Shown here piece by piece: positions 42,583-50,671 of a stretch of 64,000 nucleotides of DNA; position 1 is the stretch's first letter; every line of letters starts with the position of its first letter. The position numbers and the translations under genes are program-made. The notes beneath the pieces were generated by a model that ran no database searches, was not told the DNA's origin, and was given only the letters and a program-made list of their open reading frames with translations. Source of the DNA: JAUIET01 sp045106985 (GTDB lineage: Bacteria > Pseudomonadota > Gammaproteobacteria > Pseudomonadales > JAUIET01); assembly GCA_045106985.1 (NCBI GenBank), contig JBGCFQ010000017.1:1-64000 (forward strand). The letters are read 5' to 3'.

Positions 42583-42968
42583 ACTGTACTCTCTGGAATG
42601 GCTCTGCTGTCGTTACTGTTAAAACTAGAGAACCGTTGAAAACAAGCTATTACTAGCCCCTTGGAAGGCGCGTCATTCTACATGTTTCATGGCTATTTGG
42701 CTTGCTGTGTGGATGCGACCGAACTGAATAGGCCGGTTTATGCGTTGCTTCGTAGTGCGCCACGTCACCAAGCACTCCTTTTGTTGCGTGACTTGGCCCC
42801 TCCGGGGTTTCTTCTCTCCTAAAAAAGCCTTCGCTTCGCTAGTCTTTTTTACTCTCTCAGCCTGCGTCTTTTACCTTCACAAAAGCAGTACTTGATGCCG
42901 TAGCTCGGTCGGTAGTACGTTCGCATTCTTGTTCTTAGGATCGCCCTTTTCGGAGGGGCAGATTCGGA
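42583..42968. other. Non-coding stretch upstream of prfC
   Basis: This 386-bp part has no convincing gene. It contains a hairpin with A and T tails (AAAAAAG at 42821-42827, CTTTTTT at 42844-42850), which could terminate transcription in both directions, a small CCCC-TCC-GGGG stem near 42798 and a GCCCT/AGGGC stem near 42943-42960. The segment near 42900 looks like a tRNA D-arm but does not fold as a tRNA. The prfC promoter should be here; none stands out. Confidence 0.45.
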
Positions 42969-43225
42969 GTCGCGAGGATACCAGCGGTGTTTGCGTAGAT
43001 AAAAAGACCCAACCGAAGGAGCAAAAAAGAATACAGGTGCAGGGATGCACCTGCGTTTTACGACGTAAAACGAGAGCTTTATGGAAATCACATTTGCATA
43101 AAGCGGCTCCACCAAAAGGCAGGAGCCTTTGGTGGAGGAAACAGGGCCAGCGCAGGCTTTTTTGTGATGGAGGGAACCCGGGACGGGTTGGGTCTCGAAG
43201 CAAAGGCCGTTGGTGTTCTCGCGAC
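42969..43225 (+). ncRNA. Putative structured RNA with long-range closing helix and GGA hairpin loops
   Basis: The ends, 42969-42994 and 43200-43225, form a 26-position inverted repeat (21 identical). Of five mismatches four would be G-U pairs in a plus-strand transcript and A-C clashes in a minus one, so a plus-strand RNA helix fits best. Inside: 43005-43014 pairs with 43186-43195 (10 bp); hairpin 43034-43053 with loop GGGA; 43054-43072 with loop GAC; 43076-43104; 43107-43137 with loop AGGA; 43175-43189 with loop GGA (partly competing with the 10-bp helix). GGA in loops (CAGGGATG) resembles CsrA/RsmA sites. No promoter or terminator seen. A MITE-like DNA element is the main alternative. Confidence 0.5.
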
Positions 43226-43252
43226 GGATTTTAGCGTACCAATCGCAGAAAA

Positions 43253-44140
43253 CTAGCTAGGCAACTTGCGCAAGGCCTCAATACGTACGTCCAATGGTGG
43301 ATGGCTGGCAAACATCGCAGCCAAACCAGACCGCATGCCTTCACTGATACCAAAGGCCTGCATAGTGGCAGGCATATCATTCTCAACGTTGCTACCACGC
43401 TTCAGGCTTTCAAGAGCTGAAATCATAGAATCTCTATCGGCGAACTTGGCACCACCTTCGTCTGCGCGATACTCGCGGTAACGAGAAAACCACATAACGA
43501 TGGACGACGCCAACATTCCCAGCACAACCTGTGCGACCATCGAAGAAATAAAGTAGCCAATGCCGTGGCCACTGTTATTCTTCAATATCACTCGGTCAAC
43601 AAAGTGCCCAATGATTCGAGAAAAGAATATAACAAAGGTGTTAACCACGCCTTGAATAAGGGTGAGTGTCACCATATCGCCGTTGGCTACATGGGCAATT
43701 TCGTGCGCCATTACCGCACGCACTTCGTTCTTGTTCATACTGCGCATTAGACCAACGCTCACGGCCACCAACGCTGAATTACGGTTCCAGCCCGTGGCAA
43801 AGGCATTGGGCTGCTGAGATGGAAAAATTCCGACCTCGGGCATACCTATGCCAGCCTTCTCGCTCAGATCACGAACGGTTTCATAGAGCCAAAGCTCATC
43901 ACCGCCAGTTGGGTTTTCGATCAACTGCACGCCAGCTGATCGTTTTGCCATCCACTTGGACAGGAACAAAGAAATGAAGGAGCCGATAAAACCGAAAGCC
44001 GCGCTGTAAATAAGCAGACCGGTCAAATTTAGGTCTACTCCATTGCTGGCTAAGATTGGCTCGCCAAAAATGCTCATAACAATGCCTACCAGCACCATAA
44101 CGGCGATGTTGGTACCCATAAACAACATAATTCGCATCAT
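43253..44140 (-). CDS. htpX: Membrane protease HtpX
   Basis: 295 residues, an M48 zinc metalloprotease of the inner membrane that clears misfolded membrane proteins. Two N-terminal helices (LFMGTNIAVMVLVGIVMSIF, LIYSAAFGFIGSFISLFLS), the zinc motif HEIAH at 146-150 with ERN-like YREYRADEGGAKFA supplying the third ligand, and two more helices between. PNAFATGWNRNSALVAVSVGLM is typical of HtpX. A sigma-32-type promoter lies directly upstream (44181-44209) and GGGAG precedes ATG 44140. The next gene downstream in the same direction is prfC, 670 bp away. Confidence 0.97.
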   Translation of the reverse strand: MMRIMLFMGTNIAVMVLVGIVMSIFGEPILASNGVDLNLTGLLIYSAAFGFIGSFISLFLSKWMAKRSAGVQLIENPTGGDELWLYETVRDLSEKAGIGMPEVGIFPSQQPNAFATGWNRNSALVAVSVGLMRSMNKNEVRAVMAHEIAHVANGDMVTLTLIQGVVNTFVIFFSRIIGHFVDRVILKNNSGHGIGYFISSMVAQVVLGMLASSIVMWFSRYREYRADEGGAKFADRDSMISALESLKRGSNVENDMPATMQAFGISEGMRSGLAAMFASHPPLDVRIEALRKLPS

Positions 44141-44180
44141 TGCGACTCTCCCTTTAAATCAGAGCTTAAATAGTACCCCT

Positions 44181-44209
44181 AATATGGGGTCACAAATGTA
44201 ATATTCAAG
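44181..44209 (-). promoter_or_regulatory. Sigma-32 (heat-shock) promoter of htpX
   Basis: On the minus strand CTTGAA (44209-44204) and CCCCATATT (44189-44181) are 14 bp apart, the consensus arrangement for RpoH promoters (CTTGAA, 13-17 bp, CCCCATNT). The start of transcription would be near 44174, giving a ~35-nt leader before the htpX ATG. htpX is an RpoH gene in E. coli, which supports the reading. Confidence 0.85.
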
Positions 44210-44230
44210 CTAAAAGAACGTATCGCGGGT

Positions 44231-45208
44231 TTACGCTAGGGCTCTTTCAATGGCACCCAATACGTCTCTTTGCTGTCGTTGGCTCACATCGGCATGGGTA
44301 AACAGCGACGAGCCGTGGAAAGTGCCCGGGTAGACGTGCAGCTCCACAGGAACACCGGCCTCAAGCAGCCGTAATGCGTAGTAAATAGCCTCGTCTCGCA
44401 GGGGGTCGAACTCCATTGCGGTGATAAACGCTGGTGGCAGGCCTTTAACGTCGCTCACGTTTGCCCTTGAAGGCGCCGCTTCAACAGGCACAGAATCGGA
44501 GCCTGGCGTATGTGCCTCGCCCAGGTAGTACTTCCAGCTGAATTCAGCGTTGGGTCGGTTCCATAATGGCGTGTCGGTGAACTGGGTCATGCTGGGGGTT
44601 TGCAAGCGGTCATCCAGCTCGGGGATGCCTAGAAACTGGTGGCAAATAGCCGGCCCACCGCTGGTGTTTGCGCGCAACACTGTAGACGCAGCCAATCCAG
44701 CGCCCGCGCTCTGGCCAAAGATTGCAATACGATCAGGATCTATATTAAATTCGGCGGCGTTTTCATGCAGCCAGAGTAAGGCGGCATAGCAATCGTCTAC
44801 AGGGGCCGGATAAGGATGCTCAGGCGCTAAGCGATAGTCTACAGATATGAAGGGTACCCCTAATGCTTCAGTGTACGCACAGGCTCCAGCGTGCTCTGTA
44901 TCTATATCTCCAACGACAAAGCCGCCACCGTGCAAATAGAGTACTGCACCGGTAAGCTCGCCAGCAGCCACTTTGTGATCCTCTTTACCTTTCTTGGCTT
45001 GATAGATCCTTACAACAATATCGGGACTACCATTCAAGCCTGGTATAGGCCGGTCTTCGATGTTCAAGCGTGACGTATCAAGGTCAGCATTCATCATGCC
45101 TAACATGCTTTTGATGCCTTCGCGTGCGGCATCAACATCCTCTAAACTCGAGAGAGGTAAGGCGCCAATAAAGCTGCGGTCGAATTCGGGGTCGAAGTTG
45201 TAATCCAT
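44231..45208 (-). CDS. Alpha/beta hydrolase, hormone-sensitive-lipase-type esterase
   Basis: 325 residues of the same esterase class as 34329-35261 but clearly different in sequence: YLHGGGFVVGDIDTEHAGAC (oxyanion), SVDYRLAPEHPYPAPVDDCYAALLW, FGQSAGAGLAAS with the nucleophile Ser, TAMEFDPLRDEAIYYALRL (Asp) and VYPGTFHGSSLF (His). GQSAG replaces the commoner GDSAG. Substrate unknown; short-chain acyl esters are usual. It lies alone between htpX and the DUF3604 gene. Confidence 0.92.
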   Translation of the reverse strand: MDYNFDPEFDRSFIGALPLSSLEDVDAAREGIKSMLGMMNADLDTSRLNIEDRPIPGLNGSPDIVVRIYQAKKGKEDHKVAAGELTGAVLYLHGGGFVVGDIDTEHAGACAYTEALGVPFISVDYRLAPEHPYPAPVDDCYAALLWLHENAAEFNIDPDRIAIFGQSAGAGLAASTVLRANTSGGPAICHQFLGIPELDDRLQTPSMTQFTDTPLWNRPNAEFSWKYYLGEAHTPGSDSVPVEAAPSRANVSDVKGLPPAFITAMEFDPLRDEAIYYALRLLEAGVPVELHVYPGTFHGSSLFTHADVSQRQQRDVLGAIERALA

Positions 45209-45289
45209 ACTAAATCTCGTTGCTATGGTCAGTTACTGGAAAAAGTTGTGCCTGTAAGTCCATTCCTAAAAAATTTGCTTAGGAGGCTG

Positions 45290-47242
45290 TTAAGGCGTAA
45301 ACCAGATTGGCGACGTATAGGCCCTTTCCTGAGTCCACTTAGGGGCATCCTCGGGTGCTGGGCTGTCGAAGTACACCTCATCAACATTGGTCCAGCGTGG
45401 CGTTGGTATTTCCAAAACACGTGCGTAGTAAAACGCAGCTTGCTCTGCATCAAAGTCAGGGTCGGTCCAAACCACAACCAATTCGCTGTCACCAATAGAG
45501 TTCAGGTACGTCGCGGTTTTCACATCTACCGTATTGCCTACCGGCTTTACTTTGTTACGACGAATCTTTCGATCGTCAGAAGCCGCGACGTTATAAACCA
45601 TCTCATGCGTTTCGCCGTTTTCGTCTAACCAGCCTTTAACGATTTGCAAACGGTCGAGGTTGGCCCCTTGCGGATCTTTTTGCGCTGCGATAATAAACTG
45701 TGGCGACTCTTTACCTTCCTCTTTACCTTCTTTAGCCCCTTCTTTTAACGTTAAATCAGCACCCATAGGCACACCATTACGGTAACCATGGCTAGCCAAG
45801 TCTGGTCTGTAAGCATCACTTTCGCTGAAGTTCCAACCAGCAAAAAAGCGTACTGTCATTCTTGGTCCTGTTGTCGAGTACACTTCTTTGCGACGCATTG
45901 CGTCAAAAATTTCCTCACGTGTATTGTCTTTGGCCCAAACAGCCGCGTAACCCGATGCGGCACTCTCCCATTGATCTTGTTGAATTTGATCTGGTGATGA
46001 CGCAACCGGGAAAAACGATCTGGCAGCTCGGTCTTTTAATGGTTCGGCACTGGTCATCTTGCCAAAATAGTTGTCTTCGTCAGCAGTAGCTAAACTAGTG
46101 TGAGAATCCGTGCTGCCTATCATGCCGAACTTGAACGGGTTTGCACCCAGCACTTTATTTTTCGCCAAGCCAATTTTTAGCGCAGAGCGCGCGTAGTTGT
46201 GCTTCAACATACTTTCTTCGGTTGGTGCACTGAACGCCAAGTTAGCTTTGTCCCAGGTTTCGTAGTCAGCAAACTCATCATTCGGTGAGAGAAACGAATG
46301 CGTCTCACTGTCGCCCTTAATTTGAGTCACTTCTATTATCGGTTCCCATCGATCGCGCCGCTCAGCGTAGTCTTTGCTAAGCGCTTCGCCTGACAAGGTA
46401 GATTCGGCAAACATTAGACCGTTACTAACATTACTATTGTGTGGTATTGCCAATACTTGACCGCCAGTGGATTCTTCATAATCAGACAAAAAGCCCCAAA
46501 GCTCCTCTGGGTCACCACCATCAATGGAAGAGAAAGGCAGTACTTGGGATGTTCGTTCTGCCGAATCACGAAACAGTACATTGCGATGTAAGTTGTTGCC
46601 GTTGGGCATTGAAGTCCACTCGTAACCTATAAACGCGGTAAAGCGACCAGGTTCATTAAACTGATCGGCGACAGCCCCTACCTGATCCCATATTGACTGG
46701 CGTACTTCGGCGGGTACTTCCGACTGGGTTTCGTCGCGCAGTGTATCCGCATCAAGATCAATACCGGGCGTTTGTTCAAGTTGTTGCAGTGTTGCTTCCA
46801 AAAAGTCCTTACCCATCGACAGAACGCCAAACTCCATCAACACATTGTTGACCTTACCACTCGCCAAGTAAGACGCCCAGCGCTTACCTAGCGGGGTGTT
46901 GATGATGTCCTCAGAGCCAGAAAACACCTTGGGGAAAATACCCAAGAATTCAGAATGGTCCGACACCAGTAGAAAATCCAGCGGTCGGGACAAGCGCGCC
47001 TGAAGGCCATTTTGAGAAGTCACGGTTTCGCCACGAGCAAATCGAAAGGCCTGTTCCGGAGTGACACCACGATTGCCAAAGGTAAATGCATCCGGTGAAA
47101 GATAGCTGTGAACATGGGTGTCGCCCCACAGCACACGATTGGGTACGTCGTTAGCCACCGGCGGAGAGTAGGGTTCAGCAGCCATTGCCGATATACATAC
47201 TCCTGCGGCAAGTACAGCCAAAATTGAAATTCTCAATGTCAT
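45290..47242 (-). CDS. Exported DUF3604 protein (PHP-like)
   Basis: 650 residues with a signal peptide (ISILAVLAAGVCISAMA). Family motifs: LWGDTHVHSYLSPDAFTFGNRG, an HxH metal-type motif, LLVSDHSEFLG, IPHNSNVSNGLMF, GSTDSHTSLA, TTGPRMTVRFFAGW and the terminal ERAYTSPIW. DUF3604 looks like the PHP metal-hydrolase fold; no substrate is known. It is the downstream neighbour of a four-gene ABC export cluster on the same strand, with a second DUF3604 gene (51940-53982) on the other side. The pair share motifs but differ in much of the rest. Confidence 0.88.
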   Translation of the reverse strand: MTLRISILAVLAAGVCISAMAAEPYSPPVANDVPNRVLWGDTHVHSYLSPDAFTFGNRGVTPEQAFRFARGETVTSQNGLQARLSRPLDFLLVSDHSEFLGIFPKVFSGSEDIINTPLGKRWASYLASGKVNNVLMEFGVLSMGKDFLEATLQQLEQTPGIDLDADTLRDETQSEVPAEVRQSIWDQVGAVADQFNEPGRFTAFIGYEWTSMPNGNNLHRNVLFRDSAERTSQVLPFSSIDGGDPEELWGFLSDYEESTGGQVLAIPHNSNVSNGLMFAESTLSGEALSKDYAERRDRWEPIIEVTQIKGDSETHSFLSPNDEFADYETWDKANLAFSAPTEESMLKHNYARSALKIGLAKNKVLGANPFKFGMIGSTDSHTSLATADEDNYFGKMTSAEPLKDRAARSFFPVASSPDQIQQDQWESAASGYAAVWAKDNTREEIFDAMRRKEVYSTTGPRMTVRFFAGWNFSESDAYRPDLASHGYRNGVPMGADLTLKEGAKEGKEEGKESPQFIIAAQKDPQGANLDRLQIVKGWLDENGETHEMVYNVAASDDRKIRRNKVKPVGNTVDVKTATYLNSIGDSELVVVWTDPDFDAEQAAFYYARVLEIPTPRWTNVDEVYFDSPAPEDAPKWTQERAYTSPIWFTP

Positions 47243-47436
47243 TGTAAGTTCTCTGTGTTCGCAGCCGCTCTTTTAAAGGCAAGTTTAAAGATGCGGTTTC
47301 TAATACTATAGGGAAGTTTGAGAATAAGATTGTTTTGACACGAAGTCTATTCAACAAGGCATCTGAACGATGTCAATTCGGATAGGTATTCGGCTGCTGG
47401 CAAAGAGATAAACAAAAAACCTGCGTTGGGCAGACG

Positions 47437-48639
47437 CTATTCGGTACGCAGAGCCTCCAGCGGGTCCAGACGCGCAGCATGACTTGCAGGGGCCACGCCG
47501 GCGAACAAGCCGATAGCCACCGAGACAGCCAGCGAAGCAATGATGTAAGGCACTGACAAACGCACTGGCAGGCCTGGCACCAACACTCCAATTAACAATA
47601 CCAAGCCGCCGCCAACCGCCAAACCAAGAAAACCGCCGAGCGAGGCGAGCACAACCGACTCTGATAAGAACAAGCGTTGAATTTGTGTTCGGGTAGAACC
47701 AATGGAACGTAGCAAACCGATTTCTTGGGTGCGCTCGCGAACGGCGATGGTCATAACCGTAAATATACCTACGCCACCGACAAAGAGAGATATTCCCCCA
47801 AGGGCGGCAACAGCGACGGTGATTACTTCAAGAACTGAGCCAAGCGTTTCCATCATTTGCTGTTGCGAAATAATATTGAAGTCTTCCACGCCATGGCGAG
47901 CAAGTAATAGACGCTTTACATTTTTAGTCAGTTCATCAACCGATGCAGACTTGTCGTAACGCACCAATATTTCTATCAGCGATTCTGAGTTGTACAAGGC
48001 CAAGGCGCGAGCTGTGGGTATAATAATCGCATCATCCATATTGAAGCCCAGCACGTCACCCTTGGGTTCTAAAACGCCTACAACACGGAAGCGGCTGCCG
48101 CCCAGTCGAATGCGCTCACCTACCGCTGAGGTACTGCCATACAAATCTTTGTATACAGTAGAACCCAGCACCGCGAGTGCACGAGGTGAGGTTGGGTTAT
48201 CATCCATCGGTAACAGCTGACCATCCTCAATCTTTACTTGAAACAGACCGAAAATATTTGGGCTCGTTCCCAACACCATAGTAGTGCGCACCCCACCATT
48301 AGCCTCTAGCTCTGAACTGCCTAAGCGGTTACCTGCAGTAAACAATACGTCTGGAATATTCGCCAAGGCTTCGGCGTCTTCAATAGTGAGGGGTCTTTGA
48401 GTATTCATTATTCCCGGTGTCATACCCACTGTGTTGGGCTTGCCTGGCTGAATAACCAGATTGTTCGCGCCAAACTGACTGAACTCTCCCATGATGTAGT
48501 GGTTCAAGCCCGATCCTATTGAGGTCAACATCACAACAGCGGCAACGCCTATCGCTATTCCCAAAGCAGTAAGGAACGAGCGCAGGCGGTGAAAAGCGAT
48601 TGCCCGCTGCGTGAAGACAATGACGTCCCTACTAATCAT
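47437..48639 (-). CDS. ABC transporter permease, MacB/FtsX type (second of pair)
   Basis: 400 residues with the MacB_PCD periplasmic domain between TM1 (LTALGIAIGVAAVVMLTSIGSG) and three C-terminal helices (IFTVMTIAVRERTQEIGLLRSIGSTRTQIQRLFL between them). FLSESVVLASLGGFLGLAVGG and LFAGVAPASHAARLDPLEALRTE end the chain, as in MacB. It lacks its own ATPase, which is the separate gene at 49965. Together with the paralogous permease at 48676 it should form a heterodimeric channel-gating unit. Gap of 36 bp to that gene. Confidence 0.9.
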   Translation of the reverse strand: MISRDVIVFTQRAIAFHRLRSFLTALGIAIGVAAVVMLTSIGSGLNHYIMGEFSQFGANNLVIQPGKPNTVGMTPGIMNTQRPLTIEDAEALANIPDVLFTAGNRLGSSELEANGGVRTTMVLGTSPNIFGLFQVKIEDGQLLPMDDNPTSPRALAVLGSTVYKDLYGSTSAVGERIRLGGSRFRVVGVLEPKGDVLGFNMDDAIIIPTARALALYNSESLIEILVRYDKSASVDELTKNVKRLLLARHGVEDFNIISQQQMMETLGSVLEVITVAVAALGGISLFVGGVGIFTVMTIAVRERTQEIGLLRSIGSTRTQIQRLFLSESVVLASLGGFLGLAVGGGLVLLIGVLVPGLPVRLSVPYIIASLAVSVAIGLFAGVAPASHAARLDPLEALRTE

Positions 48640-48675
48640 TTTGACCGCAAACGTGTTTGTTGTGTTTGCGCAGCA

Positions 48676-49884
48676 TCAATGACCTGCCAGCGCTTCAACA
48701 GGGTCTAGGCTGGCAGCACGGCGAGCAGGCATTATTCCAAACAACAAACCACTCCCCACCGCCATAGAAACCGCCGCGATAGTAGCCCACGCCGGCGCTC
48801 GAAAATCAACCGCCGGATAGAACTCCCGCATAAGCGATATCACGCCTTCACCAATGAGGACGCCCAGCAGCGCACCAATCAAGCTCAGTATTGCGGCCTC
48901 GGTCAGAAATAGATTAATAATCTGCTGTCTCTTTCCACCCAGAGCCTTAATTAATCCTATTTCTTCTGTGCGCTGACTGACGGCAACAAGCATTACATTC
49001 ATTATCAAGGTTCCGGCCACCACCAAACTAATCGACGCGATTCCCGCCAGCGTTGTCGTCAACACCAGGAAGATGGAATTAAACGTTTTTAGAATCGAGC
49101 CTTGGTCCAACACAGTAATATCGTCATGACCTTGATGGCGTGCTTTAACAATACTAATAATATCTTTGCGTGCAGACTCCATAACATCGCTGCTTCTAGG
49201 CAAGACCATCATTTTTTGCACAGAATCCAGGTTGTACATTTGCGCAGCGAATGCGATGGGAACAAAGACCGACTCATCAACGTCCACACTGCCCGACTGG
49301 CCCATTTGATCAACAACACCAATCACTCTTAAACGTCGCTCACCAATGCGTAACCATTTGCCTACTGGCTGTTCATTGCGAAACAACTCTTTAGCAATTG
49401 TGTCGCCTATAACGGCAATGGGCGCGCTCTTATCCAATGCGCTGCGTGGCAAAAAACGTCCTGCGGATAGTGTGTAGTCGAATATGTCTTTCATAACACT
49501 GTTGGTGCCAACGACATTAATATTTCGTTCGCGGCCGTCGTAATTTACCGGCCCAACACCGCCAATAAATGGCAATACAGAATCAACATAGGGGCTGTTT
49601 TCGATCGCCATTACGTCTCGTAAAGTGAGTGGTCTAGGCGCCATACCAATGCTGATATTTGATTGCCCACCTCCTACTTCAGCTTTGCCTGGAACAACAA
49701 TTAGCAGATTTTTACCCAGCGATGAAAATTCCTTAGTGACGTATGACCTCGCGCCTTCGCCTAGCGAGGTAAGCATTAATACGGCGGACACGCCAATTGC
49801 AATAGCCAACAACAACATGCTGCTGCGCAATGGGTAGCGAATAATCGCCATGACGGCCATATTGCCTCGGTCAGCTAGCCTCAT
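48676..49884 (-). CDS. ABC transporter permease, MacB/FtsX type (first of pair)
   Basis: 402 residues with the same layout: SMLLLAIAIGVSAVLMLTSLGEGAR as TM1, a periplasmic domain with PLTLRDVMAIENSPYVDSVLPFIGG, then MLVAVSQRTEEIGLIKALGGKRQQIINLFL and FGIMPARRAASLDPVEALAGH. It differs from its neighbour enough to be a true paralogue pair, not a recent copy. The ATG at 49884 (ATGAGGCTAGC) is the fourth ATG of a 23-bp repeated sequence just upstream (49885-49953), so its start region has been duplicated. Confidence 0.9.
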   Translation of the reverse strand: MRLADRGNMAVMAIIRYPLRSSMLLLAIAIGVSAVLMLTSLGEGARSYVTKEFSSLGKNLLIVVPGKAEVGGGQSNISIGMAPRPLTLRDVMAIENSPYVDSVLPFIGGVGPVNYDGRERNINVVGTNSVMKDIFDYTLSAGRFLPRSALDKSAPIAVIGDTIAKELFRNEQPVGKWLRIGERRLRVIGVVDQMGQSGSVDVDESVFVPIAFAAQMYNLDSVQKMMVLPRSSDVMESARKDIISIVKARHQGHDDITVLDQGSILKTFNSIFLVLTTTLAGIASISLVVAGTLIMNVMLVAVSQRTEEIGLIKALGGKRQQIINLFLTEAAILSLIGALLGVLIGEGVISLMREFYPAVDFRAPAWATIAAVSMAVGSGLLFGIMPARRAASLDPVEALAGH

Positions 49885-49953
49885 CGAAAGCCCTTAGCTA
49901 GTCTCATAAAAAGCCCTTAGCTAATTTCATAAAAAGCCCTTAGCTAACATCAT
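49885..49953 (-). repeat. Three tandem 23-bp repeats, each an 8-codon mini-ORF with ATGA overlaps
   Basis: Read on the minus strand, the unit begins ATG, then R/K/M-L-A-K-G-F-L/R codons with AAGGGC acting like a ribosome site. Units: 49953-49931, 49930-49908, 49907-49885. Peptides are MMLAKGFL, MKLAKGFL and MRLAKGFR. Each stop TGA overlaps the next ATG (ATGA), and the last overlaps the permease ATG (49884). A worn fourth copy seems present upstream of 49953 near the ATPase stop. Confidence 0.85.
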
Positions 49954-49964
49954 AAAAAGCACCC

Positions 49965-50636
49965 CTAGCGACGCTCTGCACTGATTACCCCATCCTGCAT
50001 TAGCAAGCTCAGCCTTGAGCGATCACCGATTACGGGATCATGCGTTACCATCACCAAAGTGATCCCGTCATTATTCAGCTCTTCCAATATATCCAGAACG
50101 TCGGCACCAGAGCGCGAATCAAGATTGCCGGTGGGCTCGTCAGCCAATAGCAATTTTGGCTCCATTACAATAGAGCGTGCTATTGCCACTCGTTGACGCT
50201 GCCCTCCTGACAGCTGGTCAGGGCGATGCTCCATGCGATTAGCCAAACCTGTGCGTTCCAACATAAGGCTTGCACGAGCACGACGCTCTTCAGGTTTTAT
50301 ACCTGCTAGGGTCATGGGGAGCTCTACATTCTCCAATGCGGTCATACGGGCAATAAGGTGAAATGACTGAAACACAAAACCAATCACTTCTTGGCGCCTG
50401 GCAGCGAGTTCGTCGTCTTTAAGCTTGGAAACGTCACGATCGTCTAACAAATAACGACCAGAGTCAGGAGTGTCAAGCAAACCTAACACATTAAGCAAGG
50501 TGGATTTTCCAGAACCACTAGGGCCCATGATGGACGCATAATCGCCGGCCTCAATGTGTAAGCTAACCTGTTTTAAAGCCTGAACGCGCTCGTCCCCAAC
50601 TATAAACTCGCGACTAATACTCTCCAGCTTAATCAC
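49965..50636 (-). CDS. ABC transporter ATP-binding protein (LolD/MacB-like)
   Basis: 223 residues, starting at GTG 50636: Walker A GPSGSGKSTLLNVLG, Q-loop FVFQSFHLIARMTALENVELPM, signature LSGGQRQRVAIARS, Walker B LLLADEPTGNLDSRSG and the switch His in VMVTHDP. This is the LolD/MacB/FtsE class that drives FtsX-type permeases. It sits between the adaptor gene and the permeases, giving the set MFP-ATPase-permease-permease, the plan of periplasmic efflux or lipoprotein-sorting pumps. Outer-membrane TolC-like partner not in window. Confidence 0.93.
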   Translation of the reverse strand: MIKLESISREFIVGDERVQALKQVSLHIEAGDYASIMGPSGSGKSTLLNVLGLLDTPDSGRYLLDDRDVSKLKDDELAARRQEVIGFVFQSFHLIARMTALENVELPMTLAGIKPEERRARASLMLERTGLANRMEHRPDQLSGGQRQRVAIARSIVMEPKLLLADEPTGNLDSRSGADVLDILEELNNDGITLVMVTHDPVIGDRSRLSLLMQDGVISAERR

Positions 50637-50671
50637 GAATAAGTTCCTGTAACAGTTTCATCGCATCAAAC

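Noticed and set aside
42896..42965. Possible tRNA gene (segment like a D-arm, GTAGCTCGGTCGGTAG)
   Set aside because: The D-stem does not close (GCTC against GTAC), no anticodon stem or T-arm of normal form follows, and no acceptor stem pairs. At best a chance match or a relic.
42969..43225. Reading the element as a MITE with target-site duplication
   Set aside because: The only flanking direct repeat is GGA on each side, too short to count, and the G-U pattern in the outer helix favours RNA. Kept as an alternative, not as the call.
42849..43234. Overlapping open frames of 88-108 codons on both strands in the prfC-htpX gap
   Set aside because: They run through the hairpin cluster in several frames, contain no domains, and their residues follow from the palindromes. 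Treated as non-coding.
49885..49953. CRISPR-like array
   Set aside because: The 23-bp units are directly adjacent with no spacers, and each contains a start and stop codon; it is a tandem repeat.
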